A DNA stretch of 55,000 nt from Glandiceps talaboti (lineage: Eukaryota; Hemichordata; Enteropneusta; Spengelidae), in the NCBI RefSeq assembly GCF_964340395.1, contig NC_135569.1, positions 8,846,540 through 8,901,539 on the forward strand, given 5' to 3'. This document shows, piece after piece, positions 25,701-37,700 of the stretch. The notes beneath the pieces were generated by a model. It did no database searches. It was given only the letters and a program-made list of their open reading frames with translations, and was not told the origin of the DNA. Positions within the stretch are counted from its first letter, which is position 1. Each line of letters opens with the position of its first letter. Made by a program: the position numbers and the translations under genes.

Positions 25701-28700
25701 GAATTGAATTTATAAAGGCTGCAATGGAGTGTATCCTCCCCAGGGAGTAGAGGAAGTATAAAGGGCTGTTGTGCCACTATAGATCCATGCCAGGGGTAAG
25801 AATTGTAATTTAAAAGTGCTTTGAGAGGACAAAGTGGGAAAGCACTATATAAAAATTATCGTATTATTATTACTGTATGATAGTCATATCATATAAAAGG
25901 CTGTTTTAGATCTGCTCTAGCTGTAACTGTTTGAAAGTGTTGTTGTCAGCCATTGTAACTTAAATCTCAATGTTCACCATGAGGTGTATTGAATTATCTA
26001 TAGCTGTATGCATAACATCAGTGTTTTTGCTAAGAGCGGCAAATAGGTAAAATCTACTGGGGTTCCCATGCCATTTTACCTGGGTTCCTAAAGAAAATTA
26101 CCATAGACTCTATGGGAAAACACTGCCATTATTCTCCCTTTCTGTAATACTTCAGACCACTAGGTAATACCCAGGCTCCCCACTGAACATGGTAAGAAAA
26201 CGTAATGACTTTTTGCATTTTGTAGGATTTAGATCTTAAAGTCAGTGCACATCCATTCATTAACGTACATTGAATTTTTGTCACAGAATATATGTAATGC
26301 ATTGATGAGACAGCATTATATTGATCTGTGGTGATCGATTGCTGTGACTGCAAATTTATGACCTAGGCATGGTAGGCTGTGGTTTGATATTGAATATCTA
26401 ATGAGCACTACTATTTATAGGTTGTAAGGCAGGCAAACTAATATGGTATCAAATTCAAAATGATGCTTTTGCTCCCAAGTTTAAACCAGCTGTCAGTACA
26501 CTATCCACCAGATCAAATCAACCGCTAATTAACAGGAACAACAATATGTACATTATAACTTAGCAATTAAACAAGTTTTAGTTTGGTAGTTTGATGAAAA
26601 AAATCTGATGAAAAAAATCCCAGTTACAGCTAGTACAGGTTTAAAAAATATATGACTTGTACAAATACGACATCGCTCTTTGACAAGGTCATAATATACA
26701 GTATAAGGCAATGGATTTATAGATTATAGTCGGAAGTTACACAGCTGTGTTGAATTATTACAACATGTAGCATGTATATTTGCAGTCTTTGAGTGATTTG
26801 TTGAACCCTGAGGGACTTGTGTTGCCAGCAGGTGCAAAAATGTGTTTTTGAAAATAGAATTCATTCTGGGGTATTTTAAGGATATTTTAGCAAATCTTTG
26901 AAATTAGTATGATATGCTTTCTAAATATGAACTATTAATGAAATTATACAAAAAAGCAGACTCTTTATTTAAGAGGGGTAATTAAAAAAAAGAATGGTTA
27001 ATAATTCTTTGCATTTTGGTTTGGAAGCCAAGCGTAATTCTGTCCCTTTCTGAATTCTAGCATATACTTCTAATTATATTCAAACTCTTCTAGTATTCAT
27101 CTTATTTCAGCTGTGTTTGATTTCCATAATCCCGTTCAGACCTCTCGTATTTCTTTTCATTTCTTGTGATGGGCTGTCTCTCCAAATCTAGTTCTATCTA
27201 ATAGCAGCTGTAAACATCACTGTCAATTAGTAAACTTTTTAAGCACTTTGGGACTAATTTGTTTGAAAATATAAGGAGCTCAAATCATCCTAAACTTTGC
27301 TGTATGACAATTTTACAATTCCTCATTATTTTGAACTCTTGGAATCTACTCGTTGCAGGTTCAAGCTATGCCGTTTGTTTTTGAATGGTTAAAGTCCCTG
27401 GGCAAGATGAACTCAGTTATATAAGGGACCTGGTAGGATAGAGGTTGATATATGAATGCTTTAATCCTATGCACTAACAGAGGTTGTAATTGATTGTATG
27501 CTCCCAGGGAGGTGAGAAAGTATAAAGGGCTGTTGAATGTGCCACTATTGGTCTGTGCCAGGGTTATGTATATAACGCACTTGGAGTGTATTGTGAGAAA
27601 GTGGTACATGAACACAAACTAACATATTATTCTCTGCTCTCCTCCTTGTAGGTTTATAGGCAGTGACAATCATATTGATTATTTCACCATGGGTGAAAGA
27701 GGTCGTATTTTGAATGAAATACTACAGAGCACCACATATGGTAAAAGAAAGAGGGCAGAGATTGGTATTGATAGACTGGTTGAGGAAGAGATCTTTACAG
27801 CTGCATTTCCACTACATGATGTAAGTATTGCTGATCTATTTTTTAGTATTCAAACAGCTGACAAACATACCAAAGCTTTAGATGAATCCATGTATTAGGC
27901 AAAGATGACTTTATGCTGTGAATTGGGGAGGGGGTGGAGATGGGGGTGGGGTTAAAGGGGAGACCACTTGAAATTTACAATTCAAATTTAAAAAAAAAAT
28001 ATTATCAATGATGACCACTGCTTTGACCTGATAGCTTACTACAATTGTGACATTTTGATGTCAGATTCTTTGAATGAGTTTTCCAAAACTATGAATTACC
28101 ATGTTCACAACTGAAATCCCAAGCAGCCTTTACACTGATCATTGCAACTGAAATCCTTAGCAACCTAGACAATAACCATACAAGTGTACACATTGTTTCT
28201 TAGAAGATAATAACAACATGGAATCTATAATGTTGTGTACAATCAGTTGTGTCCCAAGGCAATTTTTTATTGTGTGTTTTTATGAAGAATTTTTACAATA
28301 ACCACAGAGATATAATAACACTGGCTGAATTGATATACTGATTAACTTTTAATTTAGTTTCCTTTATTAGATATTTTCCGGTCCTGTCTATGTATTAGTA
28401 TTGAAAACTTTTGTACCATAGGTTTAATAGAAGTACCAATCCAGTAAGAAGTCTGTTAATCTGTTCTCAGACCTTGTTTGCTATTTTCAGTTTGATCTTG
28501 GTTTATAAGTGTGTCAGAGGTTTTCATTTAAGGGCCCTTATTTGCTCATTTCAGTTTAACCTTGGTATACAAATATATGTGTTACTTTGATATTTGGTTT
28601 TATTCTTTGCTAATATAAACCTGAATCTTTGATGACGGGGACCTTTGTTTGGTATTTTCAATTTGACTTTTGCTTATTAAATATTATATATATGATTGAT

Positions 28701-31700
28701 TACAGGGACCATATGAAAAACCCAAACATCTCGTCAGCAACGAAGACCTAAATAAACGTCAAGTTTTGTATGAATACTGGGCACGGTGGGGTAGATGGTA
28801 CAAGTATCAACCACTTGATCATATCAGGGAATACTTTGGTGAAAAGATTGGTATATACTTTGCTTGGCTAGGTAAGTTAATTATTGACAAGTGTAGTCTG
28901 GCTAGGTAATCTTAAAGGGGACTGCCACTGCAGGAAATATAGTCATTTTCATAAACTATGAAAGGTTCTGGAGAGTCATTTCATGATTTTACAGAAGCTA
29001 TGATTACAATTTATTTACAGATTTTAAAATACACTGTGTTGGTTTCCCCTGAAAGGAACATTGTTGGCACTTGTGAGATAATGCAAAGTTTTTAAAATTT
29101 GCTTATAACTACCGGTAGTTGTTTTACAAATGTTGCTTTTATAACAAGCTTTCTAATTGCATAGTTCCAAAGTGTTCTAGATAATGGAGAATATATTGAT
29201 CATGGTTCCAAGAATCACTAGGACAGTACAATATAGTTACATTGGAATTTCAATCCATCTACTATGGACGTTGATCTCGCAATGATTTAATAATTCGGCG
29301 TTGATGTCAGTCCAGAGAGAGTCATTGTTGCTGAATAATTAAATCATTGCGAGATCAAGGTCCATAGTAGGCGGATTGAAATGTCGCATTCATTAATTCA
29401 AAACTAACTATATTGTATTGCCGTAGATAAATAATGACTAAGCAAAATATATGTGACTTTTATCTAACAATGTTTTTTAACTTTATATCTTGAATACTCC
29501 AGGTTTCTACACAGCATGGCTTTTACCATCATCCATCATTGGATTAATAGTTTTCATATTTGGAATTGTGACCATCAACGACAACACACCAGCGTAAGTA
29601 TATGTTATCAATATGTGTTTTTGTTTTTTCATTCAGACACCAGACATTCTGCACCCATATTACCAGAAAACAGCTATCTAGTCAGACTGAACTTATCTCA
29701 TTATAACAATGTCTTGTATGATATAGAGTGAGTGTCCACAAGTTCCCTGTAATGTGTATATATTAAAATTTCTTTATGTTATTGTTAAGTATGATGTTAT
29801 AAGCTTACATAGATTGCCAGCTAACTGTAGGATCAAATTTTAGAGTGTCGCATCAGTTAACAGCACACTAGTATTGGGGCTGTGTCTAAGAACATACAAG
29901 ACTTTTATTATTTGGCATCAAGTTTTGTATTTACACATAAAATAGGATAAACTAGTTATGCTTGCCAACATTGCTAGCTGTTGTGAAGGGTTTGGGCAGG
30001 ATGATTTCTGATGTACGTGTGTACACAGGCTTGCAAACTCCTTGACTTTGATGGAACTCCCTACAATTATTTCTAGTAAGCCTATTGTAATTACACCCAC
30101 AAATACTATTTAGCATGTATACAATTAAACCATTATAATTATTTATCTGAGAATCTTTTCTTTGTCTTTTTTCTCAATGATTTATAGTCAAGAGATATGT
30201 AACCATGGTGGTGAGTTCTTGATGTGTCCTCTATGTGATGAAAAGATTGGATGTGCATACTGGAATCTTTCTGATACGTGTCTACAAGCAACAGTAAGTT
30301 AAAGTTTAGTCTGTTACTTTTCAGGTTATATTTAGATTTGTCCTTCCCAGTGATCAGGTAATTGGTGATGATTGTTAAAGTGGATTTTGAATTTAAATAT
30401 TACACACACAATTTTGAGACAAATTTTAGACTACGGGGGACAGGAAAGTCTTGAACTATAAGTTCACATTCTCTTTGACGAAACATTTTTGCATTTTCCA
30501 GTCTTTGGTAAGAGTACCATTGACCTTGATCTCATGGTTACAGCTGACCATTAAGTGGACTTTGTCATTTTGATGAGACCTAGACAGATCGAGAGCTCAA
30601 TAATAAAACTTTGAACTGCTAATGTACACTGTATCCTAATATGTACATTATTTGATCTACAAAGCTGATAAACGTTTTTTGATGATTTGTACATACATGT
30701 ATTCATGACAGTTTCCTTCAATTTTTGCCTAGGTGGCCTACTTGTTTGATCATCCTGGTACTGTGTTCTATGCTATCTTTATGTCATTCTGGGGTAAGTC
30801 ATAAAAACTCACATGTTGAGTCATAATTATTAATCAAATCTACACTAGCTCCAACTGAAATTTTAAAAAACAAAATGTTTTGTTTGATATAATGACTTAG
30901 GATGTCGCCCCTTACTCATAATATCATACTCTCTGAACAGTATTGAACCATCCATGGATTAATGTATTTGTGTAACTGTAACAGGCAGTGCAAATACACA
31001 ATTTTGAACAGTTACTGTTTTACTTCCGGATACAACCGACCCCTAATTTACATTTGCAATATCTGTTACTGGTATTGTAACAATTTTCAATGAATGCATT
31101 GCCAGTTGTGTGATTGAAAAAAATAATACTCCAGTTACAGCTAGTGCAGCCATAATCCTCTTCCTACCAGGGTGTGGGGGATGTGAGGGGTTGTGGGTGG
31201 GGTAGTATTCGTTTGTACTCAAAAAAGTTCAAGTTTGGAAAAGGAGGATTATTTTGGTTCTGACACTGTTCTGAGTCAGTAAAACCAAAAAAAATAACCA
31301 GAAACCATTGTTTAAATGTCCAATAAATTTATGATTATTGGATCCCATGCAATTATATTTGGTATATCAATAGCATTGACAATTATTGCATATACTATCT
31401 ATTTTTTTTTGTAAGTTAATCTAAAATACTTATCATTTCTGTATATTTCAATTTCAGCGGTCACATTTTTGGAGTATTGGAAGAGAAAGGAAGCCAGTCT
31501 AGCTCATCACTGGGACTGTATGGACTTTGAAGAAGAAGAGGTAATGTATTCATATTTGTTATATCTGTACGATTCTCAGTACCTGAAATGGAAATTTATC
31601 ACCTCGGCATGTCATAAAGATAATGATCTTTCAATTTCTTGGTCGACCTCAAGACTTCCACTCCATGCAATGCATAACAATAGGTGCATGTGGAGAATAA

Positions 31701-34700
31701 GCTGACCTTGCTTGATTTTGACCGTCTAGCTTGAGGTACAATCTTATTGCAGGTACTGAGAATTCCATCCTTCCTTTCTCTGTTGTCAACGGCAACCACA
31801 GTCAATTGTTATAATAATGTTTTCTATGTTCTGTGTATTTATGTTTACCATTTTATTATTAAAGCAAAGTTTTATTTTTGTATGTTGTTTCATTTTTTAT
31901 CTATGTGAACTGTCATTTTTATCCCCTAGTTGTATGAATAAAGTATTTCTGATTCTGATTCCAACCCAACCATTTGCAAAATTAACAAATATCCCTCACC
32001 ACAGGTGCTTGTTTTTGCTTTTCTATTATTTTGCCATCGGTAACTTCCTAGACCATCATTTGCTGCAACTGTACATCCAAGTTGAAATAATTCAAAGTGT
32101 TCCATTTGTTTTGTTTTTTAAATTGTCTGTTTTATTATTGTACCATCAGCAACGTCCAAGACCTGCATTTGCTGCTGCAGCCCCATTGATGGAAAAGAAT
32201 CCCATCACAGGAATCAAGGAGCCACATTTTCCAGATGACCAACGACTACGAAGAGTTGCTACAGGATTGGCAGTCTTATTTTGCATGGTAAGTTAGGCAA
32301 TTGTAATCACAGTCACAGTAGCAGTTGCGATTTTAACATAGTCATAGTCAAGTTAGGCAATTGTAATCAGAGTGACAGTAGCAGTTGAGATTTTAACATA
32401 GTCATAGTCAAGTTAGGCAATTGTAATCACAGTCACAATGGGATTTGAGATTTTAACATAGTCAAGTTAGGCAAATATTGATTGGTACCAGGATTGATAT
32501 ATCTACGTATTGTACTGACTTCTATGTTCATTTGTGGCAGGCAATGTTGGTTATCACCCCACCATACTTTTTTCTAGTCAGCATACCACTATTTAAACAT
32601 TTTTAACACAGCCAAGTTTGAGAAATAATAGTAGTATCAAAATTATATCTCTACATATGCATGGTATACTAACATTCTTAATTTTTTTAATTGACAGGCA
32701 TCATTGGTTATCATATTCTTGCTAGGCGTCATCCTGTACCGTGTTCTTGTCAGTATACCGCTGTTTAAAAGTCCTGTACTACGTGGTCAAGCTCAAAGTA
32801 TTGCTAGTATGTCTGGTGCTGTGGTCAACTTGATTCTTATCATGGCATTGAGTAATGTCTATACTAGAGTTGCTATGAAACTTAATGACTGGGGTAAGTT
32901 TTTTGGTATGCCTATTTTAAGTTAAACACATTCCAGATTAATTTCGCAAAATCCAATATTTTCGGAGAAGCTCTGATTTTTTTCACATTTCAAAGTAAAG
33001 CAAGCTTTTTAGAATGTATATGTCCTAATATTATATTCATCTTTATTTTGTTGAATTTGATCAACTTTTAAATTCAACTTTGACCAAATAATGATCATTA
33101 TATTTCCCGTGGCCAACATACTGACAAATATTTTGATCAATATATTTCAAATAAATGATTAAAATAATGGCCACTTTTTTTTTTTTTTTCAAATGATGAA
33201 ATTATTGGCAATTATTTTTGAGTAGCTCAATATATAATGGTCAATATTTTCTTCAATCATCAAATTATCGATGTTCCATTTCTGGGTTTGTCAATATTGA
33301 CAATTTTTTGCCAAAATAATTGTCAATGTTAGAATAAGCCATTTTCTCATTAATCATTATTATCTCTCTATGAAATGCTAAATTTTATATGACAATAAAT
33401 AATGATGAAAATAAAATGGAATGAAATTGAGAAAAAAAGGGACAGGTTTAGAAGTTAATGTACTCAGTACGTTCCTTGAATTTAGTCATACACATTATTT
33501 CTTGTAAATCTATGATTTCTATTCAAATCACAAATTTTAAATGAAATTCTGTGAATTAAACACAATTTATTTGGGTGAAAATTTAATGTATAAATTTCAG
33601 ACAGTACTAACTTAAACATAATTGTTGTTCAGAAGCCTGTACAGTGCAATACAGTGTTTGTTGCTGTTTCTATAGTATAGTAATAGCCATAGTAACTTAC
33701 AATTCAGGTTTGTGAAATTTGGTAAGTCATAAAAATAGACCTGTTTATGAAATAATGCATTGAAATATTGTGTTAATTTATTATTTTCTGTGCTTTTTTT
33801 GACAGAAATGCATCGAACACAGACTGAATATGAGGATCAGTTGACTTTCAAAGTTTTTGTATTTCAATTTGTCAACTTCTATTCCTCCATCTTTTACATC
33901 GCTTTCTTCAAAGGAAGGTGTGTAATACTTTGTAGGATAAATGCATGATTGTACAGGTCTGTAATGTATTGGGATGTTTTGAAAACAGGTCTGTGATGTA
34001 TTGGGATGTTTTGAAAACAGGTCTGTGATGTTTTGGAATGTTTTGAAAACAGGTCTGTGATGTATTGAGATGTTTGCAAAACAGGCCTGTAATGTATTGG
34101 GATGTTTTGAAAACAGGTCTGTAATGTTTTGGGATGTTTGAAAACAGGTCTGTAATGTATTGGGACATTTTGAAAACAGGACTGTAATGTATAGAGATGT
34201 TTTGATAGTGTTTAGTAAGTTTGTTGTTGTTTTTACCCAGAAGGTTGTTCAGTTTTCATGATTTTATTATCACCCTTGCCCAAGTGATCTCATACAAATC
34301 TTTGATCCATTGTAGATTCAATGGCTATCCAGGTAATTACAGTACAATATTTGGATTACGGAATGAGGAGTGTGGACAGGGTGGATGTCTGGTGGAGCTA
34401 GCACAACAATTGCTAGTTATCATGGTTGGTAAACAAGTCATTAACAACTGCCAAGAATTGGCTATTCCGTAAGTTTCACAAATTTTTACACTATGCACAA
34501 CCTTATTTTCCTGCTAATCTTTTTATGCACCAGTTGGTCAACTAAGGATAAGATCGTTATTTTCACAGCCAAAAATGTACAGTTAATTCAAGGAAATATT
34601 CTTTAATATACCAAGGGTTGTAGTAGCTTATAATAATATTAGCCAGGACACTGGTATTTTAAGGAAATGTTCTTTTATACCAAGAGTTGTACACCTAGTG

Positions 34701-37700
34701 ATTATACACCAGGTTATAAATGTACACCTGGTGATACTTGTACAACTGATGATAATTGTACACCTGGTTATAATTGTACACCTGGTTATAATTGTACACC
34801 TGGTGATTGTACACCTGGTGATAATTATGTACACCTGGTGATACTTGTACACCTGGTTATAATTGTACACCTGGTGATAATTGTACACCTGGTGATTGTA
34901 CACCTGGTGATTGTACACCTGGTTGGCTTGATTTGATTTTAATCCATAAACAAGTTTAGCACCAAAACATTGGAAATTGCTTGTAACCAAAAGGATGCAC
35001 ATTTATTGCAAACTTCAATTGTTGAAACATAAACTAGAAACATTCTTTCTCCAGAGTGCCTTTGATGTTCACTAAGTGCATGAAATGGTTGATATTTACA
35101 GGAAAGTCAAGCAATTTATTCAACGTTACAAAGTACAAGGTAAAATGAAGGGAAAAGTTGAACGGGAACAAGCACAGTGGGAAGAAGACTATCAGTTGGT
35201 TGAATATGAAGGACTCTTTGATGAATATCTTGAAATGGGTGAGTTTTGATTTCTTTGAACAGAACAAACAACATTTGACTCTATTCCGAGACACTTGACA
35301 TGAGCCCATTGTCTTACTTCCCTGATGATACTGATGAGATGTTTAAATTTGTGATAATTTAAGATTTACTTTAAAGAAATCTTTTGAAGTTTTCATAGTA
35401 ACTAAGAACCCAGAAATTTACGTTGTCCATCAGATGAGTAAATAGTGATAATAAGTTCTTGCACCACAACCAAGGGAATACTTACAAGTAATGTTTCACC
35501 TGTTTAAGTCGACAGACTTTGTCAAACTGTCTGTTTGCTGGCTTTACAGCTAGGTGGCATAGTGGCAATGATCTGGTCATCTGTGCACAGGAATTATTTA
35601 TACATGATTTATAAAAGAATTTTTCCCACAAGTGAAGTATACCATTGTGTAAATAAGCCAGTTTCAAAGTGATGATGGATAAGAGCTAAAAATAGTGATT
35701 GCTACCCAACTCATGATGTGTTTGTCAATCAACACAATTCTCATACTTGGACTTGGGTATCAGACAACCATTGAATTTAAACGAAATGTTACTTTTTGTG
35801 TTACAGTGCTACAGTTTGGCTTCATTACTATCTTTGTGGCTGCACTACCAATAGCTCCTCTGTTTGCCTTACTTAACAACTGGGTTGAAATCCGATTAGA
35901 TGCGGCTAAATTTGTATGTGAATTACGACGCCCTGTGGCTGACAGAGGCCAAGATATTGGTGTATGGTTTAATATCTTAGACACCTTAACACAACTAGCT
36001 GTTGTTTCCAATGTGAGTAGAAGTTTATTATTTCCACAAAGTTTGTAATAAATCATTCTTTTTCTGATATTTCAAAAATTTACTTTTGTGGAGTTTTATT
36101 TAATCCATGAAAAATGGTAGAATTTTTTCTGAGGTCTGCAGTGTTTCACTCTGTTTCAAGGAGAACATTTATGAAATATTTTCAATATTGTCCAAGTTGC
36201 ACGGCTTTCTATTATCCTAACACTGATACTTTTTTAAAAATAAAAGTGGAGAACATTTCAGAAATGTTGTCTGTTTAACTTTGTACAAAAGACTTGCTGT
36301 TTTCACACTTTTTTTTTTAAAATGGTGAACATTTCAGAAATGTTTTGTTATTTTTATAAAAATGGTCTCAGAATGTTCAGAAATGTTGTCTGTAACTTTA
36401 TATATGACATTAACCGTGTGATTTGTTTTCTCATCTTTGGTCAGGCATTTGTGATTGCCTTTACATCAGAGTTTCTACCAAAGTTAATGTACAAGTACAA
36501 CGTTAACGCTGACTTGGTTGGATATGTCAACTTTACACTGTCAACATCACCACCTGGAGCACTAAGTCAACGATGCAGGTATGTAGGGTATTGTAGAGTT
36601 TCATGTCCTAGCCACTAATACAAACATCTATCGGTATCATGAAGTATGACTGTTGACATCAAACCTGGAATTTAACAAATGAATTTGATTGATAACGCTT
36701 GACTCGACATGTTGGAATAGAGAGACTTTGTATTACACACCATGGTTCATAAGAACAGATTTGTGGCCTTCAAATTTGAGAACTTCAAATTTGTTTGTGA
36801 ACGTGAACTATTATGTAAAGAGGCCATACAACTCACTGTTCTTATCAAATGATGATGTGTAATAAAAGTCTCTGTACTTCCAACATGCTGTGCCAAGTGT
36901 TATTATTCCAATTCCGTTGTTTACTTGCCCTGTTCGTAACAGGTTCTGTTCGTCCCAAATACTTCGATGTCAGCAGTTGTAGTAATCATGCAGTAAGCAT
37001 ATACCCAAAGTTGAGTACACCTGACTTGATTTATATGTACTACAGTCTATATTACTTCTGGTGATTGTGCAGGTCATCTTCTGTCAACAGGTTAACATTT
37101 TTAACTCCTTTGAATGTTTCATTTCGATCATTTTCTCAACAGTAAGCCTGTTCAGAAATTACTTGAATCTTTGACAGAAGTTTTACCTCATAAGGGTTTT
37201 TGAAAAGAAGTTTGAATTGAATTAGATAATTTTCTAAATTGATGTTTGGCAAGCATGTATCTTTAATTAAGTATATTGAGGTTTGTTCATTTACTGTTTG
37301 CTTGTTGTGTTTTGTGTATCCAATTCAGGGCTGTCTTGTCCTTGAATTCTAGTCTGTATTTTCTATCTAGGGCTGCTATAGTTTTGACATTTGCTCTGTT
37401 CTACTTGTTCTGGTATTGTTTCATTCTGTTATGTGCTGTTATGTACATGTACTGTTGTATACTTATGTACTGTAATGTTCTGCTACGTACTATTATGTTC
37501 TGTTATGTACTATTATGTTCTGTTATGCAGTATTATTTCTGTTATGTACTGTAATGTTCTGCTATGTACTATTATGTTCTTTTATGTACTGTAATGTTCT
37601 GTTATGTACTATTATGTTCTGTTATGTTCTGTTATGTACTATTATGTTCTGTTATGTACTATTATGTTCTGTTATGTACTATTATTTCTGTTATGTACTG

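Noticed and set aside
31817-32296. A 159-codon open frame
   Set aside because: Only its last third (from 32150) is the true exon 11. The rest is intron, including a LINE tail, and lies before a good CATCAG acceptor.
33894-34168. His/Thr/Gln-rich minus-strand frames
   Set aside because: Translation of the 31-bp minisatellite in intron 13.
34628-35002. Repetitive frames on both strands (VYNHQ and CTPGD types)
   Set aside because: Translation of the 18-19-bp minisatellite; the true exon 15 is in a different frame.
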